Below, piece by piece: positions 53,461 to 61,895 of a DNA stretch of 64,000 nt. Below the pieces are notes generated by a model. It was not told where the DNA came from and made no database searches. It saw only the letters and a program-made list of their open reading frames with translations. How positions within the stretch are numbered: position 1 is the stretch's first letter; each line of letters starts with the position of its first letter. This DNA is from Candidatus Woesearchaeota archaeon (lineage in GTDB: Archaea > Nanobdellota > Nanobdellia > Woesearchaeales > UBA11576), in the NCBI GenBank assembly GCA_018675335.1, contig JABGYH010000007.1, positions 175,902-239,901 of the forward strand, written 5' to 3'. Position numbers and translations under genes: made by a program.

Positions 53461-53679
53461 AATTATATGCATTATTCATAAATTTATATAATTACCGAAA
53501 GCTTGAAACTCATCCAATTAATTCATTCTGCTCAGGCACATTGCACGCCCCATTTTTTTCCAGACAAAGTTATTATTAATTAAAGGAGAAAAAACCCTAT
53601 CTTAATTAAAATGTTAAACAATAGAATAAAATTTAGCACAATATAAAATTTAAGAAAAAAAATTAAATGAAAAATAGAA

Positions 53680-53871
53680 TTATTCTTTTTTGCTAAACTC
53701 AGTATATTGACATTTTCCACAAACAGATCTGTCTTTATGTTGAGCTAGAAAAAAACCAACACCACATTTAGGGCAAAACTTATTTTTACGAACAAGTTTA
53801 TCACCAGAAACTTCATAACTTTTATATTTGTGAGAGGTAGTTTTTGTTTTTGTATCTTTCTTCTTAGCCAT
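53680..53871 (-). CDS. rps27ae: Ribosomal protein eS31 (S27Ae)
   Basis: The 63-residue small-subunit protein has a basic N-terminus and a complete zinc ribbon, CPKC...CGKC (residues about 33-53). The length is typical. It is part of the conserved PIN-rpo7-spt4-rps24e-rps27ae cluster, which is transcribed on the minus strand. The spacing from eS24 is 39 bases. Confidence 0.95.
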   Translation of the reverse strand: MAKKKDTKTKTTSHKYKSYEVSGDKLVRKNKFCPKCGVGFFLAQHKDRSVCGKCQYTEFSKKE

Positions 53872-53910
53872 AATAAATCACCATTAATTAATAAATGTTA
53901 AAGAGTTAAA

Positions 53911-54276
53911 TTACTCTTCTTTTTTCTCCTCTTTAGATTCTTCTACAGGAGCTTTCGCATCTGCCACAGTTTCTTCTTTAGCAGGAGCTTTTGGTTCCTC
54001 AAGTTTATGTTTCTTAAGCAAATACGAATGTTCAATTTTTTCCATTTCTGCTTTATCAGAATAAATATGAGCAATAATTTTTGCTTTACTAGATCCAAAT
54101 CGAGGATAAATATGCTTAATAATTGTTAAAGCTTTTTCAACACCTAACTTTTTAGAAATTTCAGTACGAATATCTACTCTAGATGGAGTAGGTCCATTAA
54201 AATCTAACATTGCAGTAATTCTCTTTCGAGAAAGTAAGGGTGTATCTCGTTCTTTCAAAATTTTTAAATCCATCAT
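53911..54276 (-). CDS. rps24e: Ribosomal protein eS24
   Basis: The 121-residue small-subunit protein matches eS24 (DIRTEISKKLGVEKALTIIKHIYPRFGSSKAKIIAHIY) over about residues 1-95. The C-terminal extension is Lys/Glu/Ala-rich and longer than usual. Two ATGs lie in tandem at the start behind AGGTGA, and the second would suit the spacing equally well. Confidence 0.95.
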   Translation of the reverse strand: MMDLKILKERDTPLLSRKRITAMLDFNGPTPSRVDIRTEISKKLGVEKALTIIKHIYPRFGSSKAKIIAHIYSDKAEMEKIEHSYLLKKHKLEEPKAPAKEETVADAKAPVEESKEEKKEE

Positions 54277-54349
54277 ATCTCACCTAAAATAAACATATTG
54301 AATCACGAAAAATAATATCAACTGTTCATATAATCATAGTGCATTAAAA

Positions 54350-54538
54350 TTATCTACACTTAATTGCATATTCTCCTTTTATAGTTATGCCAATTTTTTG
54401 TGCAATCTCAGATTTATTTGCGTCAACCACAAAAATTCTTCCTTGCCAATTCGTTGAAAAATTAGAGTTTTTACAAATAGGACATTCTCCACCGTCCACA
54501 AAAAGTTTACAAGTTTTACAACATTTTTTTTTAGCCAT
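54350..54538 (-). CDS. spt4: Transcription elongation factor Spt4
   Basis: Spt4 partners Spt5 on RNA polymerase. The 62-residue protein has the zinc ribbon CCKTCKLFV...CPIC (about residues 5-21), followed by the WQGRIFVVDANKSEIAQKIGI core. It lies between rpo7 and rps24e, the standard archaeal order. Confidence 0.95.
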   Translation of the reverse strand: MAKKKCCKTCKLFVDGGECPICKNSNFSTNWQGRIFVVDANKSEIAQKIGITIKGEYAIKCR

Positions 54539-54578
54539 TTTTTATCAGATTGAATATTACTAAGTTATTTTTTTAAAA

Positions 54579-55154
54579 TTATTTTTTCTTAACTTCTTTT
54601 TTAACTTTATCTCCCTCTTTGTTCTGACGTGCTTCTATCCACTCACTTTTACCAAGTAAATCTTGACGCATAGTCAAACCAATTTTAGGATTTGATAAGT
54701 CTTTATAGCTTACTGCAACAATTCTTGCAATACATCTATCTCCAACTTTTAATGTTTGCTTTGATTCTTTACCACTTAAAACTTTATCTTTTGAAAATGA
54801 AACAAAATCATCCATAGTTTGTGAAACGTGAATCATACCTTCGATCGGGCCCATTGAAATAAATGCTCCAAAATCAGCAATATCTCTAATGTTACCTGCA
54901 ATTACTTCTTGCAACTCAGGCCTAAATGCTAATAATTCAAATGTAGTATCAAAATAAGCTGCACCATCTCCCGCAATAATTAATCCTTCCCGGATATCAT
55001 TAACACCTGCAACATCAATAACAATGCCTAAATCTTTCGATATAAACCCATCATATTTCTTTTTGATTCGTTGAATTACCGCTTCTTCGGTTTTTAAGTC
55101 GAAAATCTTTGGCGGAACACGAATGTGATCGTTTACTTTTACTTTATAAAACAT
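54579..55154 (-). CDS. rpo7: RNA polymerase subunit Rpo7 (RpoE')
   Basis: Rpo7 forms the stalk of RNA polymerase with Rpo4. The 191-residue protein has the N-terminal RNP-like domain (residues 1-80) and a C-terminal S1 domain (about 85-165) with FGAFISMGPIEGMIHVSQ. It starts with AAAGGTGTTTAAATATG, so the message has a ribosome binding site. The length matches archaeal Rpo7. Upstream lies a PIN-domain protein. Confidence 0.96.
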   Translation of the reverse strand: MFYKVKVNDHIRVPPKIFDLKTEEAVIQRIKKKYDGFISKDLGIVIDVAGVNDIREGLIIAGDGAAYFDTTFELLAFRPELQEVIAGNIRDIADFGAFISMGPIEGMIHVSQTMDDFVSFSKDKVLSGKESKQTLKVGDRCIARIVAVSYKDLSNPKIGLTMRQDLLGKSEWIEARQNKEGDKVKKEVKKK

Positions 55155-55193
55155 ATTTAAACACCTTTCAGACTAATGAGGGTGGAAACCCCT

Positions 55194-55592
55194 CTAAATA
55201 AATTCTAAATAATTCATCTGCCTTAAAACTATCAACTGAGAGTTTAAAACCTTTATTCTTCGCTTTAAACCCGCATCTTGAGTCGCAACCGCGAATCTAC
55301 CCTCTTTTAATAGGTTTAGGATCAGTTGATCAACATTTAAATGCTTTTCTGTTTTTAAAACACTTACTTGATTTGATTTAATTTTTGCGCGCACCAAAGT
55401 CAAACCTAACTTTGCAGCTTCACGATTTTTACCTGCCTGCCCCTCAATTATTCCTTCTAACTCATCAATAGTTTTGTCAATAATGAAGAGCTCAAATACT
55501 CCCGGAACAATCCTATTAAACTCAGAAAAAATATCCACGCCAAACTGATACGGAATTAAAAAAAAATTAGTATCAACAATTATCTTAATCAT
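55194..55592 (-). CDS. PIN-domain protein, Fcf1/Utp24-like
   Basis: The 132-residue protein has the PIN nuclease pattern: VDTNFFLIPYQFGVDIF at the N-terminus, conserved acidic residues in DKTIDELE and VATQDAGLKRR near the C-terminus. In archaea this PIN protein commonly precedes rpo7 and is linked to rRNA processing (Fcf1/Utp24/VapC9-like). The conserved neighbourhood supports that over a toxin role. No antitoxin gene is adjacent. Confidence 0.85.
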   Translation of the reverse strand: MIKIIVDTNFFLIPYQFGVDIFSEFNRIVPGVFELFIIDKTIDELEGIIEGQAGKNREAAKLGLTLVRAKIKSNQVSVLKTEKHLNVDQLILNLLKEGRFAVATQDAGLKRRIKVLNSQLIVLRQMNYLEFI

Positions 55593-55913
55593 AATTCACA
55601 ATAAAACAACACTCATTTTTAATATTATTGATTTTAAATTTAGTTAAATAATAAATCTACTGGCATTCTCTTCGAGACAATTAAACCCCTAACGCACAGA
55701 AATAAATCTAAAATCAAAAGAAAAAAATCATAACTGAAAAAAAAATTATTAAAATTAGAATAATTAAAAAAATAAACTGCAAACTAGGAAAATTTAATTA
55801 ATAAAAAAATAACATCTCAGATCAGAAAATACCAGAAAAAAAATAAAAAAAAATAAAAAAAAAGATGATCTGGATAAAAAATTTAGGCCAGTCGGCCAAG
55901 TTTAACTACCAGT
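55593..55913. other. Intergenic A-rich region
   Basis: The 321-base gap contains the promoter of the PIN-rpo7 cluster at its left end and long A-runs at its right end, which on minus are the U-rich termination tracts of the surface protein gene at 55914. No ORF or RNA gene is evident. Confidence 0.5.
55838..55903 (-). terminator. Terminator of the membrane-anchored surface protein gene
   Basis: On the minus strand a short GGCC-GACT-GGCC hairpin (55887-55898) is followed by three T-runs of eight to nine bases interrupted by single A residues (55841-55865). This lies 15-75 bases past the stop codon at 55914 and fits a strong oligo-U terminator. Confidence 0.6.
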
Positions 55914-57233
55914 TCAGTAATAAGTCTGACCGCCTAGTTCTTCATCATCTTCATCATCTTCTTCGTTACGCTTTTTGAAAGCAATAACAAGTCCAACAAT
56001 AATTAAGATAATTACTAAAACGATTAAAGCGATTTCAAGACCTCTCTTCAAACTACTACCATCCCCAGCTTCAGAGTCATCACCTTCAACAACATTAGCA
56101 CTAAGAGCTACTTGCTCCATTAAAGCACCAGTTGAATCTTTGATGTCCACTGAGAACATTTTTTCCCCAGCAGCTGCACTTTCTCTAGCACTTAGATAAA
56201 CATAAACACTTTTTGTTTCTCCGCCTGCAAGAGTAACTGTTTGAAGAGGACTTACTTTAACTGTAGCCCAATCATCAGCACCATTAACTCCAACAACATA
56301 TGTTTTAGTTGCTGCACTAGGATTTGTAAAAGTTATTGGGTAAATAACTCCGCCTTCTCCTTTAACAACATCTTGTGATGCTACACCAACAGTAACTTGA
56401 GTTTGTGCTGGCGCAGGTGTTGTAGTTTGAGTTGTGGTGGTTGAAGTTGTTGATTGTGCTTGACAAAGCTCAGATTCAACAACATAAATGCTAACAGATT
56501 CAGTAGCAACATAATCATCATCATGATATGAAACTAATACTTCACCATTATAAGTTCCAGCTTGAGTACAAGTAGGAATTCTAATATAAAGTTCTTCTGA
56601 AACTTTGTTATCATCTTCTTCTATATCAACATAATCAGGAAGTGCTTCTAAACCAAGTTCTGCAATTTTGAACTCAATTTTTACATCTTCTTCATCGATT
56701 TGACCATAGTTTTTAAGATTTACAAGAGCTCGAACAGATCGTCCTGCAACAACTTCGTGAGAAGGATCGACATCAACATCTTTGATAACAATACTGTGAC
56801 GTACTGGATCAACTTTTAATTCGAAAACTTCCTCTAAGGTGTCACTGTCTCTATCTGAAACTTGCACTCTTAATTTATAGTGATCTTCATCCATGTTTCC
56901 AGGAAACTTTAATTTTAAAGTTTTAATTTTGGAAACATTTTCTTCCATATCAAAAACATCAGATGTTTCACTTACTTTGTTAGGGTGGTCGTAACCAGAA
57001 AGTCTAACATTAAGTTCAACATTATCTAAATCTTTAAGCGGTGTAATTTTAACTTTTACTTCAAAAGAAGCATCTCTATCTAGACTTAAAACATTATCAG
57101 TTCCCTGATCTAAATTGTCACCATCAACTTTAACCCAGTCAACGGATGCATCAAGCGCACTAACTGTTCCAAGCACTAAAATACTAACAACAAAAAGCAG
57201 CAAAATGCTTAATAATCTCTTTGATTTTGCCAT
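55914..57233 (-). CDS. Membrane-anchored surface protein, S-layer/CARDB-like
   Basis: The 439-residue protein has a signal peptide (about residues 1-26), several beta-sandwich domains rich in Asp and Val, a Thr-rich linker with a TTSTTTTQTTTPAPAQ stretch (about 268-283), and a C-terminal membrane helix (about 403-424) followed by an acidic cytoplasmic tail. It resembles archaeal COG1361-type surface proteins. The RBS GGAGGATG lies before the ATG. It is followed downstream by a U-rich terminator and upstream by a 350-base promoter region. Confidence 0.82.
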   Translation of the reverse strand: MAKSKRLLSILLLFVVSILVLGTVSALDASVDWVKVDGDNLDQGTDNVLSLDRDASFEVKVKITPLKDLDNVELNVRLSGYDHPNKVSETSDVFDMEENVSKIKTLKLKFPGNMDEDHYKLRVQVSDRDSDTLEEVFELKVDPVRHSIVIKDVDVDPSHEVVAGRSVRALVNLKNYGQIDEEDVKIEFKIAELGLEALPDYVDIEEDDNKVSEELYIRIPTCTQAGTYNGEVLVSYHDDDYVATESVSIYVVESELCQAQSTTSTTTTQTTTPAPAQTQVTVGVASQDVVKGEGGVIYPITFTNPSAATKTYVVGVNGADDWATVKVSPLQTVTLAGGETKSVYVYLSARESAAAGEKMFSVDIKDSTGALMEQVALSANVVEGDDSEAGDGSSLKRGLEIALIVLVIILIIVGLVIAFKKRNEEDDEDDEELGGQTYY

Positions 57234-57584
57234 TCTTATTCATCCTCCAAATCATCTTTTTTTAGTATTATGCGGTTTGGATCATAAGGCCTAAAAACCT
57301 TAAAATAGGTTTAATAAAAAAAAACCCCCAACGACTTAAAATTTCTAAAAAAAATTCTAATATCGTCAAACATTAATCACGGGTTCTATTTAAACCTTTC
57401 GATTATTTTGTTATTTCGCAGTAGCTAATCTCTTTAACTTTTGTTCAGTCGTTAAAGTTCGTATCTACTTGATCACTAACCGTGCCCCTTTTTGTCAAAA
57501 AAAAATATTTTAAAAATTAAATAATTTTAAAAAATTATGAAAAAATATAAAAAAAATTTGAATTTAAAAAAACTAAAATAATAA
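57234..57584. other. Promoter and terminator region between surface genes
   Basis: The 351-base gap has no ORF. Its right end carries T-runs (minus) that follow the stop codon of the 1397-residue gene. A TATTTAAA at 57387-57394 would start the next minus-strand message near 57364, giving a 130-base leader with an AACCT/AGGTT hairpin. Confidence 0.45.
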
Positions 57585-60500
57585 TTATCTTATTTCCAAA
57601 GTTCTGTATTTAACTCTGTGAATGTCGTCGTTATGAACTACAATTCTAACATCGTAAACTCCAGGAGTTGCCCACTGAGGAATATCAAAAACTAAGTTTG
57701 AATTATAATTTTCGCCAGATTCTAATTCATGAAGTTTATCAGTTGCCATAACATCTAATTCTTCAACATAAATTCTAACTTTAATATCTTCAATATCATA
57801 GTCAAGATTATTTTCAAAAGATATAGTTGAACTAACTAAATCTCCAGGCATCAAAACCGCACCACCAAATAAATTATTGAAATTAATTTTGTTAACAAAA
57901 ACATCATCTAAATCAACAAACGGTGTTAAATAATCTATATCCCAAACTTGTTCGAAACCTTCGGAATCATCATTGCCATTCATACAATTTGGATCTTGCA
58001 GATCAATTAAACCATCACCATCATTATCGATATTATCACTACATTGAGGTCCAACAATAACATGAAATTCATCATTGTCTTGAAGGTTTTCACAACCAGG
58101 ATCTAACAGATCGATTAAACCATCAGAATCATTATCAATCCCATCTGAACAAGCAGAATTTCCAGGATTCCAATTATCTTCAGAATCATCAGTTGCATTA
58201 TCACAATCAGAATCGTCTAAATCAACAAATCCGTCACCATCATTATCAACATTATCACTACATTGAGTATTACCAGGATTCCAATTATTTTCAGAATCAT
58301 CAGTTGCATTATCACAATCAGAATCGTCTAAATCAACATACCCATCAAAATCGTTATCCAATCCATCACTGCAAGCAAATGTTGGAATTATAATATCAGT
58401 TTCATCATCATCTTCAGCACTGCTACAACCAGGATCTTCTAAATCAGTTAAATTGTCAAAATCATTATCAATACCATCAGAACATTGAGGTAAAACAATT
58501 GGTTCTTCTAAAACTAATACAACTGCTTGAGTTGATGCTTGCGCACCATCATCGTCAACAACAATTAATTGAATAGTATAATTACCCAGCTCATTTAATG
58601 TTTTATTGAATGCGACAGGAATTCCTGAAATTAATAAATCTTGATCAAAAAATTCTCCATCATCATGAATAATCCAACTATAAGAAGTTATTTCTCCATC
58701 AGAATCATAACTGCCAGATCCATCAATAGCAACAACTAAAGGCACATAACCTTGAGATGGAGTTACATTAAGAACTGCCACAGGAGCTAAATTTTGTTGA
58801 ACTTGATTTGTTTCATCATCATCATCAGCACTACTACACCCAGGATCCGCAGGGAAGTCAACTAAATTATCAAAATCATTATCTATCCCGTCAGAACATT
58901 GAGGTAAAACAACAATAACTTCAGTATTAATAGTAACTTCAATTGAATCTGTATCCAAATCAAGATCGCTTAGTACTAAAGTAATATTTGCCGAACCAGA
59001 CTCTAAAGGAGTTATGGTTAAAACATCAGTAACATCAACAACAACATCAACAATATCAGACACTTCAATAACATTCCAAGTTAAGTTATCACCTGAATCT
59101 TCAACATCAGATTCATACGGAGTTAATGAGATTGTAGTTTCTTGATCAAAAACAACATTTTCAAATTCTCCAACTAATCCCTGATCAATTACTGGAAGAT
59201 TATTTAGAATAGATAATTCAACAACTTCTTCAGCACCACTACCATCTTCAAAATTAAATGCAAAAGTGAATACTTGACTACTACCTAAAAAATCATGAGT
59301 AGGTGGAATTTGCAATGCATAATAATAGTAAGTAGATTGAGCTTGAGCATAATCATCAACTAAAAAATCAACCATTCCCCCAGGAGGACTTACTAAAGAA
59401 GCATCAGTTACTAAATCCATAGTAGTTAAATTATCTGAGTCTAAAACTCTAAATTTAATATAAATAAATTCATTACGGAAAAATTCATTTGAGACAACAG
59501 AATAATCTGAATCAGAATAAACTGTTAAATCATCAATAACATATTTTTCTTCTAAAATATTATATGTGAAATTAGGAACCACATCTAAGTCAGCAATAAA
59601 GCCATCTTTTTGAGCAATTGCGTGAACTGTTTCTACACCTGGTGCTCCGACAGTATAAACTGCAGAACATGCTCCAGTTAAACTATCAGTAACACAAGTT
59701 CCTAAAATTTCGTCATTTGAATTTAAAATTGAAACACTAACTTCTCCTTCAGAAATATTATTTGCAGTAACATCCACAATACAACTTTGAGGTTTGTTCT
59801 CAATAACATTTTCAAAACAAGTTAAACCTTCAACATCTAATGCACCTACAACAACTATTTCTTTTGAAACATTAACTACTTCTTCTCCATCTGAAACAGA
59901 TAAAGTTACAGTATAAGTTTTTGGAGTAGAATAAACATATTCAGGATTTTGTTCATTTGAATCAACAACGCCATCACCATTAAAATCCCAACTAAAACTT
60001 AGCAGATCATTTTCAGGATCTGATACTTGAGATACGAATAAAACAGTTTCATAAACACCAGGAGTTACTGGTGCAAATATAAAATTAACAACAGGTGGTT
60101 GATTAACATTTTCAACATTTAAAACCCACGCATGTGAAACTTGATCTTTCCCATCAGATACAGTTACTACAACATCATAAGTTCCAGCAGAATCTAAATC
60201 TGAATTAAATTGATAATTAGCACTATTTCCTACAACATCACCTTCAAGAGTCCAAATATATTCAAGATTATTAACATCTTCTGAATCAGCATCAGTTGCA
60301 ACAACTGAAAAACTTTGCGATTCTCCTTCTTGAATTAAAGGATCATTTAACGGAGCGAACTCAGAAATAACTGGTACTCGATTTAAATCAGTAATTGTAA
60401 TTTGAACAGGAATTGAAGCGGATGCTCCTAATGAATCTTCAACACTAAATTGAACAACATAAACTCCTTCACTATCATAATCAGTTTGCCAAGTAAACAA

Positions 60501-61778
60501 ACCAGATTGAGCATTAAAATTTCCAAATGAAGCAGTAGTTGCAAATGTTAAATCATCATTATTTTGATCGAATGCATTTAATTGAATTTGAATAAGATCT
60601 GTTTCTTGACCAACAATATTTCCAGGATGCATCAAAACGGGCACTTGATTAAAATGAGTTTCATCATTATCTTGGGGAGAAGAACAACCAGGATCATTTT
60701 GATCAACATAATTGTCACCATCATTATCAATACCATCTTGACATTGAGTAGTTCCATCACCCTCAGAATCATCTTGAGCATTCACACAACCAGGATCAGC
60801 AAGATCGGTTACGCCATCTAAATCATTATCAATACCATCTTGACATTGAGTAGTTCCATCACCCTCAGAATCATCTTGAGCATTCGCACAACCAGGATCA
60901 TTCATATCGACAAGACCATCACCATCATTATCTTGATTATCTTGACATTGAGTAGTTGCATCAGATTCATCATTGTCCTGAAGATTTTCACAACCAGGAT
61001 CTAAAAGATCTGTTAAACCATCATTATCATTATCAATATTATCACTACACTGAGTATTTCCAGGATTCCAAATATTTTCAGAATCATCATCACTATTAGA
61101 ACAATCAGGATCACCTAAATCAACATACCCATCACCATCATTATCTTGATCATCAGAGCATTCAGAATTTCCTCCATTCCAAGGAGATTCAGAATTGTCT
61201 TGCAAAGAATTACAAGCAGGATCATCCAAATCAATATAACCATCTAAATCATTATCAATACCATCTTGACATTGAGCTTGAACATCCGATTCATCATTAT
61301 CAATTTTGTTAGCACAACCAAAATCTGCAGGGTGGTCTGTTGCACCATCATTATCATTATCAATACCATCATTACACTGCGCATTAGAAACAGTTAATTG
61401 AAGTGGATGCATATTTGTATGAACATTATCAGAAACAATAACATGAACAAAATAAGAACCAACACTAGAATAGTCGTTCGGATTAACAGGAACTGAAACA
61501 AAACCAGTTTGAGGATTTGTTGAAACGTCTTGATCATATAATGTTTTTATCAAGCTCCCATCATTGTGTAAAAGGTTCATTGTAACATGCGCCGTTCCAG
61601 AAGCAGAATAAAAAGCACCAGACGAAACAGTTATTGTTTCACCATTAAATATTGAGGTGCTAGTTACATCTGAGTCTTGACCCCAAAATGCACCATACGT
61701 TACTAGTCCGAAAACATTGCTGCTTAGCAAAGAAAAGACTAGAGCGATAACCATTAATAATGATAGTTTTTTGTTCAT
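57585..61778 (-). CDS. 1397-residue surface protein with Ca-binding repeats and PKD-like domains
   Basis: The protein has a signal peptide (about residues 1-24). Seven CSDGIDNDGDG-type acidic repeats (about 135-376) follow, then cadherin/PKD-like beta domains (about 380-750) and further beta domains. One more repeat lies near 960 beside a PKD-like domain, five more lie at 1098-1276, and a C-terminal CARDB-like domain closes the protein. The 13 repeats resemble thrombospondin type 3 calcium-binding units, each with two Cys and an Asp-rich loop. There is no C-terminal membrane helix. It probably forms a rigid, calcium-stabilised surface fibre or adhesin. The ribosome binding site is GGGTGG. The many Cys pairs agree with the DsbA-like protein. 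Confidence 0.85.
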   Translation of the reverse strand: MNKKLSLLMVIALVFSLLSSNVFGLVTYGAFWGQDSDVTSTSIFNGETITVSSGAFYSASGTAHVTMNLLHNDGSLIKTLYDQDVSTNPQTGFVSVPVNPNDYSSVGSYFVHVIVSDNVHTNMHPLQLTVSNAQCNDGIDNDNDGATDHPADFGCANKIDNDESDVQAQCQDGIDNDLDGYIDLDDPACNSLQDNSESPWNGGNSECSDDQDNDGDGYVDLGDPDCSNSDDDSENIWNPGNTQCSDNIDNDNDGLTDLLDPGCENLQDNDESDATTQCQDNQDNDGDGLVDMNDPGCANAQDDSEGDGTTQCQDGIDNDLDGVTDLADPGCVNAQDDSEGDGTTQCQDGIDNDGDNYVDQNDPGCSSPQDNDETHFNQVPVLMHPGNIVGQETDLIQIQLNAFDQNNDDLTFATTASFGNFNAQSGLFTWQTDYDSEGVYVVQFSVEDSLGASASIPVQITITDLNRVPVISEFAPLNDPLIQEGESQSFSVVATDADSEDVNNLEYIWTLEGDVVGNSANYQFNSDLDSAGTYDVVVTVSDGKDQVSHAWVLNVENVNQPPVVNFIFAPVTPGVYETVLFVSQVSDPENDLLSFSWDFNGDGVVDSNEQNPEYVYSTPKTYTVTLSVSDGEEVVNVSKEIVVVGALDVEGLTCFENVIENKPQSCIVDVTANNISEGEVSVSILNSNDEILGTCVTDSLTGACSAVYTVGAPGVETVHAIAQKDGFIADLDVVPNFTYNILEEKYVIDDLTVYSDSDYSVVSNEFFRNEFIYIKFRVLDSDNLTTMDLVTDASLVSPPGGMVDFLVDDYAQAQSTYYYYALQIPPTHDFLGSSQVFTFAFNFEDGSGAEEVVELSILNNLPVIDQGLVGEFENVVFDQETTISLTPYESDVEDSGDNLTWNVIEVSDIVDVVVDVTDVLTITPLESGSANITLVLSDLDLDTDSIEVTINTEVIVVLPQCSDGIDNDFDNLVDFPADPGCSSADDDDETNQVQQNLAPVAVLNVTPSQGYVPLVVAIDGSGSYDSDGEITSYSWIIHDDGEFFDQDLLISGIPVAFNKTLNELGNYTIQLIVVDDDGAQASTQAVVLVLEEPIVLPQCSDGIDNDFDNLTDLEDPGCSSAEDDDETDIIIPTFACSDGLDNDFDGYVDLDDSDCDNATDDSENNWNPGNTQCSDNVDNDGDGFVDLDDSDCDNATDDSEDNWNPGNSACSDGIDNDSDGLIDLLDPGCENLQDNDEFHVIVGPQCSDNIDNDGDGLIDLQDPNCMNGNDDSEGFEQVWDIDYLTPFVDLDDVFVNKINFNNLFGGAVLMPGDLVSSTISFENNLDYDIEDIKVRIYVEELDVMATDKLHELESGENYNSNLVFDIPQWATPGVYDVRIVVHNDDIHRVKYRTLEIR
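60719..60900. repeat. Near-identical 102-bp DNA repeats inside the surface gene
   Basis: Two copies of about 80 nearly identical bases occur 102 bp apart (starting near 60719 and 60821). They encode adjacent calcium-type repeat units. Similar long matches recur near 58180 and 58290. Such identity suggests recent duplication or gene conversion. Confidence 0.7.
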
Positions 61779-61895
61779 CTTTCAATCCACCCTATAATCA
61801 ATTTAAATTTTTAATATCAACTTAAATTTTTAATTTGAAACGTTATTTGAAATGTTAAATATAATTTTAAAAGTTTAAAAAAATTAAATAAAAAA

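Noticed and set aside
55194-55592. VapC toxin of a VapBC pair
   Set aside because: The PIN gene sits in the conserved rpo7-spt4-rps24e cluster and lacks an adjacent antitoxin.
57950-61400. CRISPR-like DNA repeats in the surface gene
   Set aside because: The periodic matches are coding repeats of about 102 bases in frame with Cys/Asp-rich protein units.
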